Of a DNA stretch of 64,000 nt, positions 22,433 through 34,541 are shown in pieces. Within the stretch, counting starts at the first letter, position 1. Every line of letters begins with the position of its first letter. The stretch covers positions 141,710,234 through 141,774,233 of the forward strand of contig CM043958.1 of the NCBI GenBank assembly GCA_014529385.2, given 5' to 3'. The translations under genes and the position numbers were made by a program. The notes under the pieces were generated by a model. That model was not told the origin of the DNA. It ran no database searches and saw nothing but the letters and a program-made list of their open reading frames with translations. Source of the DNA: Adiantum capillus-veneris (Eukaryota; Streptophyta; Polypodiopsida; Polypodiales; Pteridaceae).

Positions 22433-25400
22433 TCAAGGTAGGTTGCAAATCGAAGGCTTCAAGGTAAAGTGATAACACAGTTGGTGACTCTGCAAGTTCA
22501 CCTTCTTCCATCCACTTAGCACCCATTGGTGGATAGTTCTGAACTTCACCAAGTAACGCCTAGCAACCTTGCCTTTCACTTTTCTTTCTTTATGTGCCAA
22601 AATTTGTTCCGGGACCAAGATCTCGTCAAGTTCCTCGACTTCCAGCTGATCTTCAGCTGGCATATCCTCTGGCACATCACCCACATAGGGTCTGAGAAGA
22701 CTCACATGAAACGCATTGTGAATCTTCCAACTCTCAGGAAATTTCAGCATATATGCAACATCATTGATTATGTCGCATACTTGAAAAGGCCCATAGTAAC
22801 ACATGCTGAGCTTTGGAAACAGTCTTTCCTTGTCCTTCATCTTCTTTAACCTTGCCTTTTCAAAGCGTAGAAGCACCCAATCACCAAGTGAAAATACCAC
22901 TTCACGATGGTGATGATCAGCTGCTTTCTTTTGCTTTGCCTGAGTCTTTTCTAAGGCCACCTTGACCTTCTTGTACATTTCATCCATGTCCTGAACATAC
23001 TTATCTGCTTCAAATATCTTGTCCTTTGTATGCAGTATGGGAGGAACTTTCTTGCCAACTTCAACTATCTCAAAAGGTGCCTTGCCAGTTGATGAATGCA
23101 TTGTATTATTGTATGCATACTCCACCAATTGCAAATACTGCTCCCACTTTCCTTTATGCTCTGACACATAGCACTTCAACAGATCTAGGAGAGTAGAATT
23201 TGCCTCTTCTGACTGCCCATCTGTTTGAGGATGAAATGACGAAGAGAATTTGAGCGTGGTGTCCATATTCTCAAACAAGCCTCTCCAGAACAAACTTGTC
23301 ATGCGTGGATCACGGTCGCTAATAATCGACTGTGGCATGCCATGATACTTGAAAATATTGCTCATAAACAAGCGTGCCATATGATCTGGCTTTATCTTCT
23401 TCATGACAGGAATAAAATGAGCCTGTTTGCTGAATCTGCAAATGATGGTCCAAATACCATCATTTCTTGTCTCCGTTCTCGGAAGATCAAAGATAAAATC
23501 CATAGCAATACTTTCCCATGGTTTATCTGGAATAGGTAGTGGTTGCAATAACCCTGGTGCCTTTTGCCCTTTTAGCATATTAGGCATTCTCGAACAAAGG
23601 CATCCACATCTCTTCTCAATGTAGGCCAGTAGAAGAATGTCTCAACCTCTTTAACTGTAGCGTCGATACCACGACGCCCTGCATACGGTGGGACATGACT
23701 CTCTTCCATAACTTTGCGTCGCAATGGCTTTGTGACACACACAATCTGCCATGCATCATCATGAACCCATCTTTGAGAAGATAGTGTTCATGACGTTGTC
23801 CATCCATTAGCTGCTTGCAGACCCTTGCAAAGTCTTCATCATTTGCTTACTGTTCCCTCATATCATCAAGTTCATGATGATAAGGAATTAACACAGCTGA
23901 AATTTGTGGCTTCCTTGACAAGGTATCAGCCACAACGTTCTTCTTGCCTTCCACATGCACAATCTGAAAATGGAACATGGACAAGATATTTGCCCATCGC
24001 ATATGCTTCTTAGATAACTTTGCCTGTGTTAAGAAGTATCGCAAGGTCTGATGATCCGTTTGGACAACGAAATCTGCACCTAGCAGGTAGTGTTTCTAAC
24101 TTAGGAGCGCATGAATCACGGCCTGCAGTTCTTTTTCGTAGACTTGCATAGTCTTTTCTGGCCCTCGTAAGATTCTACTCTCATAGTCTACTACCCTGCC
24201 ATCTTGCATTAGCACTGAACCAATGCTACTACCACAGGCGTCATACTGGACCACAAATGACTTCCTAAGATCTCGCAACACAATGACCGGATCTGAAGTC
24301 ATCTTTTCCTTTAAGAGATTAAAAGCTGAAATCTCTTTTTGTGTCCATCTGAGGTGACTGCCTTCTTTTGAAGAGCATGTAAAGGTGAAGCAATCTCAGT
24401 GAAATTTCGGATAAACCTTCTGTAATAGGAGTAAAGTCCCAAGAAGCTTCGGACATCGTGCACCGTCTTCAAATCTGGCCATGACTTGATCGCTTGAACT
24501 TTTGCAAGATCCATTCTGACACCATCCTTTGAGACAATGTGTCCCAGAAAGTGAATCTCTTCCAGAAAAAATTCACTTTTCTTTGCATTGATGAGCAACC
24601 TATGGCTGCGTAGCTCTTTGAACACAATGGCCAAGTGATGCCTATGCTCCTCTTCATTCTTTCAGTAGACTATCATGTCATCAAAGAATGTACCAACAAA
24701 CTGCTGATGTGGACGGAAAATTCTGTCCATCATCCTATTGAACGTAGCAGGAGCATTTGTGAGACCAAAGGGCATCACTAGAAATTCGTAAAGGCCAAAC
24801 GTAGTTCTAAAAGCAGTCTTGTGCACATCCTCTGATCTAATGCGGATCTGATGGTACCCACTCTTTAGATCTATCCTGCTAAACATAGCTGCTGCTCCTA
24901 ATTTGTCCAGAATATCATCAATTCTAGGTATAGGGAACCTATTCTTGATGATATTCTTGTTCAGTGCACGGTAGTCAATGCACATACGCCATGAGCCATC
25001 CTTTTCTGCACCAACAACACTGGAGAATAGAATGGAGATGAACTGGGCTGAATGAGCCCCTTTTCTAACAGCTCCTGAACTTGGCTCATTATCTCTTTCT
25101 GCTGAGCCGCACTAACCCTGTACGGAGGCTTATTTGGTGGGCTACTGCCTGGCACCAAATCTATCGCATGGTCCTCGGGTCTCTTTGGCGGTAATTGAGA
25201 CGATAATGAATCGGAAAAACAATCACTATACTGTTGTAAAAACATTGACCTTTCTTTATCTAACACAGATAAATTTGATTCATCACAATCCGACACTTCA
25301 CGTGCAAAAACCAAGTACGCAGAAAGATGCTTTTTCATTACATAAGTAATAGCAGAAGCTGATACAGTGGGAATAGACTCCCCTTTAAGCTTTACATCCA

Positions 25401-26664
25401 GAATGTGAGTCTTTCCCATGCTCTGTACAGTGATCTTTTTGTTGTAAGCATCCATGATTCCTTGTACATGAAACAACCAAGGAATACCTAGCAACACATC
25501 ACATCCGTCCAGTGGCATGATGTAAAATTCTTCAGCATCTACATAGGACTGGATATGTAGGCGCAACTTTTCGATGATAGGTGTCACAGCCTCTGTATGG
25601 CCAGGACATGCCAAACCTGCCTCTGGTGTATACCCCATCTCTTCAGGTCTGATTCCCAACTTTGAAGCCAGTTCTGGGGAAATGAAGTTGGCTTTGGCAC
25701 ATGGATCAAAGAAGATAAGCAATGTTTGATCCCTGACCTTTCCCCATGCTCGCAAAGCTCACTTGCATCTGAATTTGGCTTGTCGCCCACCATATCTGGC
25801 ACTAGACCAGCCATGGGCCTCTTTCCTTTCCTGTCCTCCTTGTCTTCAGAATCAGCTGGCCTTTTCTTTTGAGGGCAATTGTAAGCAATGTGGCCAGGTT
25901 GCTCACAGATAAAGCATTTGTTCTCTGACCTCAAGACCTTCTTTTGCTCTTCCGACTTGCGAGGAAAATGTCTTTTCCATTTCTTTGCTGGTCCCTTTTC
26001 TGATTCAGTCGTAGGTTTGCCTTTCCCTGTGTTGGTTGGCTCTTGAGTCCCTCTAGGAACCTCATTGGGAATGTACTTCTTCGCTGAATTTTTCTTGGCT
26101 TATCCTTCCTTGACGCCAGTATTAAATTCACCATCTTCTCCCTTGAGGAAACCATTGCCAGTGTTTGCTACCTCGATGAGCTACGTCAAAGTCATGACTT
26201 TGGTCTTCGTGCAGTACTTTCTCAATCCTGTGGGTAGGCCACAACAATATTTTTCAATCTGTTCTGTCAATGGCACAAACCTACGGGAAGAAGAGCTTTC
26301 CAAAACTTCCGATTGTAGTCATCTAGATTCTTGCAAGTAGTAGCATTAAGCTGGTGCCATTCTGTCATGACATCTGCTTCAAAGTCATCAGATAACCATG
26401 CTGTCGCAAAAATCTGCTTGAAGTAAATCCATGTGGATGGAGCTTGCCCTTGGAGCAATAAAGTTGTCCACGATTGTCCCGCATTCCCTGTCAAGAAAGT
26501 GGCTACCTTGCGGACCTTTGAAGCCTCTGTAAAGTTTCCCCCTGCATAGGCCTTGTCAAAACTGCTGGAGGAATGAGAGAGCCTTCCTCCTGTCATCAAA
26601 CCGTGTAAAGGTCGTGAATGTCACACCTTTGCCCTCTTCTTTGTACGGAGTTGGCCTCTCCAGC
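22433..26664 (-). pseudogene. pol and C-terminal gag of Element 2, broken
   Basis: From right to left on the minus strand: gag core (26599-26267; DKAYAGGNFTEASK, YFKQIFATAWLSDDFE), zinc knuckle CFICEQPGHIAYNCP (intact, about 25920), protease with FFDPCAKANFISPEL (about 25690), RT (24985-24662; [29 protein letters not shown]), RNase H in pieces, integrase and chromodomain (23587-22433). At least five stops or frameshifts lie between 25000 and 23590. The last ORF, 384 codons, is open: it holds MDFIFDLP, SDRDPRM and SEEAN of the DDE core and KGKVARRYLVKFR of the chromodomain. The single-frame reading across gag and pol near 25990-26050 suggests that the intact family encodes one Gag-Pol polyprotein. 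Confidence 0.9.
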
Positions 26665-28203
26665 TATAACCGGCCCGTACAACGTAGAGGGCTGTACTAT
26701 TTCAATTACCTGTTAATTTTACACAGAGCATTGAGAAGGGAAGAGAACACAGTTGCGTCCAGCGACTAGAATGTCACTGCGCACACGAAACCGACACCCT
26801 GTAGGCCCCAAAGACTGGTGCCCCTTTCGGGATTTCTTTATTCAAATTAAGGTAGACGATCCGACCACTTAGCACAAGCTTTCACAAAGCTGTTCAAACC
26901 TAGCGAGGGCTGAAAACGCAGGTTTTCGACCGGATTTCGACAGCATAACGGCGCAAAACCCCTGTAGGTCAAAAAAACCTGTCTAGGACGGATTCCCTCA
27001 ATATTTGGAAGCTTTCTGGTGAGCTGTCACAGAAATTCAGCGGGCTGTAATTCTCTTTTTTTCACTGTCGGGAGCCCAAAAGCCTGTACACGCATCCCAA
27101 GGCTCTCACGAGGCTCCCCCGATGTTCCCTTGCAGTTTAGGTGCGAAACCCTAAACCTGCAGAAAAACACAGTAGGCTGTAATTCCCTGTTTCGGATCGT
27201 TTTTAGCGGAGCGAACACGCCTACGCGTGTCCCAAGGGCTCCCGCACGCAATGGGACAGTTCCCCTGTGAATTGGACGAGTTTTCACGCGAGAAAACTCT
27301 CCAAACTCGCAATCTTTCGTGATGGAACTGTGCGTACCTGTGGGGATTAGCAATTAGCTAATCCGGTTCCTGTTCAAAAGGCTCTTGCGTTGGCAAACGC
27401 GCATAAACCCCAGAACTGTACATAGGTCAAATGAGAAGCCCACTAGTGGGGCATAACATACTGTACGTAGGGGAGAAAGAGAGAAGTATGTAGCGTGCGG
27501 GGCATCACTCCCGTCACCATACTGTGCATAGAGGGCAAGGTAAGCATTCCATAGCTTCTGTACCTGCTACAATCCACCTGAGGCTGAAAATGGCGCCCCC
27601 TTTGTTGATATGCAGCTCGTTTTTGCCTCCCAGAGTGGCAGAATCGCTCACAGGCTGACACGTCGCCCAGTTTCCGAGTTTGGGCTTTCCCTGCTAAAAA
27701 TATCTCAACTGGTGCGTCAGTTGACTTGGCAGCAGAGCAATAGAATGTTCCCCTTGTCATTCCAGAGCTAATGACGCGAACACATTTTCCGGTCAAAAAT
27801 AGCAGTTCCCTAAATTTTAGGAGATGCTTCCATGGCGTCCCTATCGGTCTCCTGACCATCATTGAAGACTACCATTTGACCAACATCTACAATGTGGGTT
27901 AATTTACTGGCCCCTTTCAACTTATAAAGTTGCAGTGACTTGACGAGTGGCCCAAATTCCAGTTTGGCGCACACGAGCTTCCATACTCATCAAAATTCAG
28001 TGCTAACTGGCCCGGGCAGTCCCTGTCTGACCAACCTAGATCCCCGATGTGAGAAACCCATTTGGTTGCAGCCGTTTCACACTGGCCATGCAATGTCCAC
28101 TTGCATCTTTTCAAGGGTTTTGGGACAAACAAGTAAAAATAAAATAAATATATCTAATACTTATTTACGGAAGGCAACAGGAAAAATACACCTCCTGGTG
28201 ACA
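26665..28203 (-). mobile_element. Solo LTR (family B', related to B and C) inside Element 2 gag
   Basis: It interrupts gag. The 5 bp target duplication ccagc lies at 26660-26664 and 28204-28208, and removing it restores the reading seen in Element 1 (CCTCTCTAGCGGCGTTAA). The ends are TATAACCGGCCCG (first bases mutated from TGAA) and CTCCTGGTGACA. Its length is 1539 bp. It carries a variant of the shared block (GGTGCCCCTTTCGGGATTTC, near 26818) and the GTCATT..AATGAC motif near 27754. No internal sequence remains, so it formed by LTR-LTR recombination. Confidence 0.92.
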
Positions 28204-29000
28204 CCAGCGGCGTTAAGTTGTCATAACTGAAACATGGGAACACTGTTAGGGTTCATCTGTGTTCCTTGGCCGCTATTAAGTTGACCTGGAAATGCCATAT
28301 TTGGCTGTTGATTTGTAATTCTAGCCATACCAAAATTTGACTGTGGCATCCCAAATTGGCCCCGAGTGCTTTGAAACCCTGGTTGCATGCCCATGACACC
28401 ATACATGGGGTTAGGCATCATCGTTTGAGCATCCCCGAACACTGTTCCTGGCGTGTAAAACTGATTTCCAGGTGCATGACCAGCCATACTTTGGAATACT
28501 AATCCACGTCTAAAATAGCCACGGTGTATTGAAGGTGGTGGGAAGACTTGTTGCATAGCCTGTAGGTTGCTTCCCTACCCATTAGAACCAGCTATAGGTG
28601 GCTGAAAGGTGGCTGGTTGAACTGGTACAGCTTGAAAGACTTGCATTTCAGCCACCTGTTCTTGCACCTTAGGCACAGGTTGTGGAGACTGCATGTTCTC
28701 TGTCAAGTGTACTGGTGTTTCCATTGACTATGCAGTGTGAATCACCTGTGCTTGAGCCTTAACAGGCTTTTGAATATGATCCAGTGACCCAACTTGCTGA
28801 GACAGAAGAGGAGGTTGCAGAAAGGCTAAAAACCTCGGGTTCTGCATTACATGTGTGAACATAGCCACAACAGTAGCCAACTGGGTCGTGAATATATCAT
28901 CATCCGTCTGTGGTGGTCTTGAAGACTCACCCACTTCATGTGTCTGTTGACCGTGTGAAGAGGAAACCTCTTTAGCCATATCATCTGGTCTGTAAGCCAT
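28204..29000 (-). pseudogene. N-terminal gag of Element 2, broken
   Basis: Minus-strand frames 29000-28728 (MAYRPDDMAKEVSSSHGQQ) and 28556-28221 match residues 1-270 of the intact gag of Element 1, including the Gln/Pro/Met-rich low-complexity part (QQVFPPPSIHRGYF, FGDAQTMMPNPMYG). Stops near 28727 and 28576 break it. The gag core continues on the far side of the solo LTR. Confidence 0.85.
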
Positions 29001-29090
29001 AATTGCAATTCCCTATGTCTGATCTATGATCCCCTGTGTCTTCAAGCCCAAACTGACCAAGGCTCACTTCTATAGGAAAAAGTGATTTAA

Positions 29091-29107
29091 TCCCGGCGAT
29101 GGAACCA
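29091..29107 (-). promoter_or_regulatory. Primer-binding site of Element 2, tRNA-Glu
   Basis: The minus strand reads TGGTTCCATCGCCGGGA directly behind the 5' LTR. Element 1 has the same site with G instead of A at position 8, which fits the 3' end of plant tRNA-Glu (TCCCGGCGACGGAACCA) over all 17 nt. Confidence 0.75.
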
Positions 29108-30578
29108 TGAAACTGGCCTGTACTTTCAAAAAGGGCGGTAGACCTTAGACTTAAACCTTATTTGCTTTCACCCATTTAATTTGTCTCCCACTTTACTTGT
29201 ACTTTCAAGACACAACAAATGGGGAAGGGATACAGGCTGCTAGATTGCACCTGTATGAGAAGACCGACACCAGATTGGCCCCTAAATAGGCACCCCTTTC
29301 GGTATTTCTTTATTCTTTAAAAGAGGGAATAAACGCTGTGGTTCCCTACAAGCTGCCCCGCACAACCTTGGCTGAATTTCAACTGTTCTGGCCCGATTTC
29401 GGCAGCATAACTGTACTAGGACCCTTCACAATCAGTATTCCCACGCATTGGATGACTTTCCCGACACATACGGACACTTTGCAAAACCTGGCGAGAATCT
29501 ACAGCACGCTAAATTCTCTGTTCTCTGCCCCGAAAATGCGCCAGATCACCTGTACAGCGGTCCCCTTGCATCCCCGAACCTCCTGCGGGTATTAGGGTCT
29601 GTTTAGGGCCAAAACCCTAAACCTGCAAAAATACACAGCAGGCTGTAATTCACTGTTTTGGGCTCCGTATTGCGTGCCGGTCGCATCCGTAGCAAGTCCT
29701 CGAGCTCCCGCACCTGTAGGGCTACTTGCCCTTTGAATCGGACGAGATTTCGCATGTGAAACCTCTCCGAATCACCTGTACCTGCGGGGGATTAGCTGCT
29801 AGCTAATTCAGTACCTGTGCAAGAGGCTCTTGCCTCGGCAATCGCGCATGAACCCACACAACTGTACATTGGTCAATTGAAAAGCCCACTAGAGGGGCAT
29901 AACATACTGCCATAGGGGAGAGAGAGCAGTGTGTAGCGTGCAGGGCATCACTCCTGGCACCGCACTGTACATAAGAGGGAAAGGAAACACTCCATAGCTC
30001 TCAACCTATGACAAAAACTGAAAATGAGCCTCCCTTCTCCTAAAATCAGCGCCACTTCTTCCGGCATGAGGAAAGTGCACAGAAATGTGCCACTTAGCAC
30101 ATTTACAGGCTATTTCCCGTTTCGGGGTTGCCGCCTAAAAATCTCTCGACCGGTTGCCCAATTGACTTCACTGTAGAGTAGTAAAATGTTCCCCTTGTCA
30201 TTCCAGAGATAATGACGTGAACACATTTTCAGGTCCCAAAATAGCAGTTCCCTTAATTTTAGGAGATGCTACCGTTGTATCGTTCTAGGTCATCTGACCC
30301 TCTTTCTACACTGCAGCCACACCAAGAACTGAATGTAGCCTCTGTAGCAAAGGATTCCAGCTTGGCTAGTCAATGACCCCACTTTGGCTAACCATAGTCC
30401 TTGTCCAACCTTAGTGCTCTCTTGCCCTCAGGCCTGCACTCCCTCTGAACTGTTCCACACTAGCTATGCAATGCAGGGGAGTTAGATTTCCCGAGGGGTG
30501 TTTCCAAAAAGTTAAAATGAATAAATAATAAGAAAGAAATCAACAAAAAGGATAGATAGTAGTCACACGCTGGTGACA
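29108..30578 (-). mobile_element. 5' LTR of Element 2 (family B)
   Basis: It runs from TGAAACTGGCCTG to CACACGCTGGTGACA, 1471 bp, and matches the 3' LTR at 13833 with scattered changes. The shared block is at 29289-29308 (GGCACCCCTTTCGGTATTTC on the plus strand) and the GTCATT..AATGAC motif near 30197-30216. Confidence 0.9.
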
Positions 30579-30816
30579 GCCCCCTTGTGATGCATCAAGA
30601 ATACCCATCACCTAGTCCTTTCTCACCGAACTTACGGTACCATCTCCTCCGCAATGCTCTATGTCACCCATCCTATGATGCATCAGAGATGTCCGTTCCC
30701 GGATGGTCGAATACTTCTTCCTGATGCTCCTTGTCACCCATCCAATGTGACGCATTAGAAGTATCCGTTCTTGGTGGCCTTACAGATATTCCCTTTCCCA
30801 GTGCTCTTGTCATTAC
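30579..30816. repeat. Minisatellite (~70-80 bp unit) split by two retrotransposon insertions
   Basis: Units read like ATGCTCCTTGTCACCCATCC, then TGATGCATCAGAGATGTCCGT and TTGGTGGCC. Copies start near 30590, 30650 and 30717. Partial copies lie at 13814-13832 (left of Element 2) and 36239-36290 (right of element C). Joining 13832 to 30579 and 30816 to 36239 restores a continuous array, so both elements landed in it. Confidence 0.6.
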
Positions 30817-32513
30817 TGAAACCGGCCCGTGGGGCGGTAGGCTTTGGCTTTCACCCGAAATTCTTTACTTTAGACACACACACAGAGCACTTTACAAAGG
30901 GAACCTGTGACGGAATTAACACTTATGCACACACATGGCTCGGAAGCTAGAATGCTCCGAGCAGACGCCGACAACCTGTAGGCCCCAAAATTGGCGCCCC
31001 TTTCGGTATTTCGAGAGGGTAAATTACAAAGTAGAGTCTTGAAAGTCCTTCACCTGTATCCAGCTAGATACCGACTGTTTTGGCCAAATTTCGGTAGCAT
31101 AACAGCCCCAAAACTTGCGCGAAACCAATTCCCCTGTTGGAACTCACTTCCACTGGCATAAACCCTCTGATTCCTGCCCAAAAACAGTAAATTCAGCACG
31201 CTGTATTTACTGGTTTTTGCCCTGTTTTCAGCCCCAAACAGTCCCCTAACCGTCCTCTGCCAGTGGGGCGCTATTCCCAATGGTTCTGGCGTCTGTATGG
31301 CTGAAAAACAGTCAATTTACAGCACATACACAGCGCTGAAAACTCACTTGTACGGTGAGGTTATAACCCTCACCGGTGCCTGCTTTGGAGTAGTAGTTAG
31401 CTATCCCTGTTCTTGCTCAAGGAGGCTCTTGCCTCCGCACAAAAGCATGAAACCACACAGCTGTACATGAGTCAAATGAAGAGCCCTCTTGTGGGGCATC
31501 ACATAACTGCATGTAGGGGAGAAAAAGAGCAGTGTGTAGTGTGCAAGGCATCACTCCTAGCACCACACTGTACATGAGAGGGAAAGAAAGCACTCCATAG
31601 CTCGTAACCTGTGAGACAGGTTCTCAATGAAGCATCCTCCCAGCATTAAACGAGCGCCCCCTCTTCTGCGCTTGATCTATAATGCATCTGTGAACAAATA
31701 GACGCAAAAAGCGGAAGATTCCATGGTTGCCGAAACTTGCGTATCGCTAAAAACGCACAAAACAGCCCTATAAACACGCATCTAATGCCTTCCAAAGCTG
31801 AAATTGAGCTCCTCGGTCCTAGGTAAAGTTATGGGAAGCTCAAAAATGGAGAGAACCTGGCTGAAAATCATAGTTATCAGCCTCCAAAACTACTCCAAAA
31901 AGTCAATTACGAGTTTTTGTTCTCCCAGACTTCGTAAATTTACCAAAAAGTGCCACTTGGCACTCATACATCCAATTGCCCGCATTGGGGTTCCTGCTTA
32001 AAAATCTCTCAACTGGTTGCCATGTTGACTTCGCGGCATACTTGTAGAATGTTCCCCTTGTCATATCGGAGGTAATGATGCGAACACATTTCACGGCCCA
32101 AAATAGCAGTTCCCTAATTTTTAGGAGATGCTTCCGTTGGGCTCCCACTGGTCATCTGACCATCTATCCTCATTGGGACCGCATCCAAAAGTGCAACGTG
32201 GCCCAACTATCGGATACTTTCTGTTGGTGATCCCACCTTGACTTTATGCCTTTATTGAGTTCACTTCCTAGTATCCACCAACTTGCTAAGTGCGACGGGG
32301 GGACCTACATGAGCTTGTACTGAGCCTAGACATCCTCTTACTATACGAATTCCAGTGCCGACCAACTTCTTGTCTGCGAGTGAAACTACTGTTCACATTT
32401 GCCATACAATGTCCTACCATTTGCAACTTCAAAAAGAGGGTCTCAAAAATTAAACAAAAATCATTGGAAAGAAACCAACAACTAACATTAGCAGTTGCCA
32501 CGTCCTCGTAACA
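30817..32513 (-). mobile_element. LTR C1, complete
   Basis: It runs from TGAAACCGGCCCG to CCACGTCCTCGTAACA. The shared block (GGCGCCCCTTTCGGTATTTC on plus) lies at 30993-31012. The candidate U3 motif GTCATATCGGAGGTAATGA lies near 32061. Small ORFs inside are conserved between C1 and C3 only because the LTRs are. Confidence 0.85.
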
Positions 32514-33671
32514 TTATGACCCTCATCGATGCCTGGTTTGGAGTAGCAGTTAGCTACCCCTGTTCCTACTCAAGGAGGCTCTTGCCTTAGCACAAAAGCA
32601 TGAAACCACACAGCTGTACATCAGTCAAATGAAGAGCCCTCTTGTGGGGCATCACAACTGCACGTAGGGGAGAGAAAGAACAGTGTGTAGTGTGTAAGGC
32701 ATCACTCCTAGCACCACACTATACATGAGAGGGAAAGAAAGCACTCCATAGCTCTTTACTTGTGTGACACATTCTCAATGAAGCATCCTCCCAGCATAAA
32801 TCGAGCGCCCCCTCTTCTGCGCTTGAGATGTAATGCATCTGTGAACAAATAGACGCAAGAAGGGGAAGAGTTTCATGGCTGCCAAAACCTGCGTATCGCT
32901 GAAAACGCAGCAAAACAGCCCTGTACTAAACACACATCTGATGCCTTCGAAAGCTGAAAATGAGCTCCTTGGTCCTAGGTGAAGTCATAGGAAGCTCAAA
33001 AATGGAGAGAAATAGCTGAAAATCACAGTTATGAGCCTCCAAAACTGCTCCAGAAAGTCAGATACGAGTTTTTGTTCTCCCTGACTAGGTAAATTGACCA
33101 AAAAGTGCCACTTGGCACTCACACATCCAATTGCCCCGCATTGGGCTTCCTGCTTAAAAATCTCTCAACTGGTTGCCATGTTGACTTCGCGGCAGAGTTG
33201 TAGAATGTTCCCCTTGTCATATCGGAGGTAATGACGCGAATACCTTTCACGGCCCAAAATAGAAGCTCCCTAATTTTTAGGAGATGCTTCCGTTGGGCTC
33301 CCAGTGGTCATCCGACCATCTATCCTCATTGGGACCGCATCCAAAAGTGCAACGTGGCCCAACTATCGGATATTTTCTGTTGGTGATCCCACCTTGACTT
33401 TATGCCTTTATTGAGTTCACTCCCTAGTATCCACCAACTTGCTAAGTGCGACGGGGGAACCTACATGATCTTGCACCGAGCCTAGACATCCTCTTACTAT
33501 ACGAATTCCAGTGCAGACCAACATCCCGTTTGCGGGTGAAACTACCGTTCACATTGGCCATACAATGTCCGACCATTTGCAACTTCAAAAATAGGGTCTC
33601 AAAAATTAAACAAAAATCATTGGAAAGAAACCAATAACTAACATTAGCAGTTTTGCCACGTCCTCGTGACA
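32514..33671 (-). mobile_element. LTR C2, missing its first ~550 bp, fused to C1
   Basis: At 32513/32514 the end of C1 continues directly into ATGACCCTCATCGATGCCTGG, which corresponds to an inner position of C1 (about 31370). C2 ends CCACGTCCTCGTGACA and is followed by a minus-strand polypurine remnant (AGAGGCGGGTA). It is more diverged from C1 than C3 is. Confidence 0.8.
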
Positions 33672-34541
33672 TACCCGCCTCTGGAAATCGCAAAACTTCC
33701 TCAATTGCATACCATAAATACATGCCACTGATGATCTTGTGTTGTTAGCACTCTTTTATCATCGCATGTATCAGCAAGAAAGGTCGTAACACATAGATAG
33801 AAATGACTTAATGAGACCTTCAGACTTTTGTCATTTCCATCTATTACATTGAATTCATATGTACATATGATATGCTAGCTCTATCATTACCCCTCCTCTG
33901 CACATGTTGCGTTGGGGCATAAGTAGGCTGTAACCCAAAGGCCTCAAGGTAAAGCTGCAATACATTTGGTGACTCTGACAGTTCATGCTCTTCTATCCAC
34001 TTTCTATCCATAGGTGGATAATTCTTGAACTTCACCACATAGCATCTTGCAACCTGTCCCTTAACTTTATACCTGTGCAAGAGGCTCTTGCCTCTGCAAA
34101 CGAGCATAATTCCACAACACTGTGATGTACCACCCACGACCAAGTAAGCTCAAATTTCAAGATGATTTATCAATGCGTCATAGAATCCAAGCAATCGCCT
34201 CAGAGAATCGGCGAGCAGCGTGTCACCTGGCAGACCCACATCACTCCCACAGGAGATCTAGTGGCCAATCCACCACCGTAAGACCTCTCCCTATCTGATC
34301 TTGGTTCATACTTGCAAACCCTAAAAACGCAGCAGAAAATCAGTCCTGATTTGACCACTTTTTGGCAGGGTGAACATGCAGAATTTCTTGTTTGTCCTAT
34401 GCAGAGGAACCCTCTTCCCTGGTGTCATCTGTCCTGTCAGCCATAGTGTAATTCCAAGTTCCTGTGCTCTGTGTCTTCACCCAAAACAACCGAGGCTCAC
34501 TTCTTGAGGAAAAAGTGATTTATGACCCGGCAATGGAACCT
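33672..34541 (-). pseudogene. Internal remnant of element C: chromodomain end, LTR scrap, gag start
   Basis: Minus frame 34143-33844 reads KVKGQVARCYVVKFKNYPPM, then DRKWIEEHEL and YLEAFGLQPT, the C-terminal chromodomain of pol. About 34071-34133 matches a family B LTR (GTGCAAGAGGCTCTTGCCTC). Near 34440 the minus strand has a gag start (MADRTDDTREEGSSA then stop). A primer-site-like AGGTTCCATTGCCGGGTC lies next to C3. Everything between gag start and chromodomain is gone. Confidence 0.75.

Larger units (their letters stand above)
13833..30578 (-). mobile_element. Element 2: Ty3/gypsy chromovirus, minus strand, with two nested insertions
   Basis: The 3' LTR is 13833-15299 and the 5' LTR 29108-30578, similar in sequence and length (1467 and 1471 bp). 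The internal region is split by Element 3 (15427-21972) and by a solo LTR (26665-28203). Flanking bases are ccccc and gcccc, a probable 5 bp target duplication with one change. The gene order on the minus strand is gag, zinc knuckle, protease, reverse transcriptase, RNase H, integrase, chromodomain. The coding parts match Element 1 (57468-63212) closely, so both belong to one family (called B here). Confidence 0.9.

Noticed and set aside
22526-22849. Plus-strand ORFs inside the antisense pol genes (22526, 25134, 58209, 59453, 60764)
   Set aside because: They are shadows of the minus-strand pol reading frames.
30579-30816. Minisatellite as part of an LTR
   Set aside because: It lies outside the LTR ends of both neighbours, and its units join across the two insertions.
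31050-31280. 76-codon ORF repeated at 31050-31280 and 34776-35006
   Set aside because: It is identical because both lie in copies of the same LTR; no domain.
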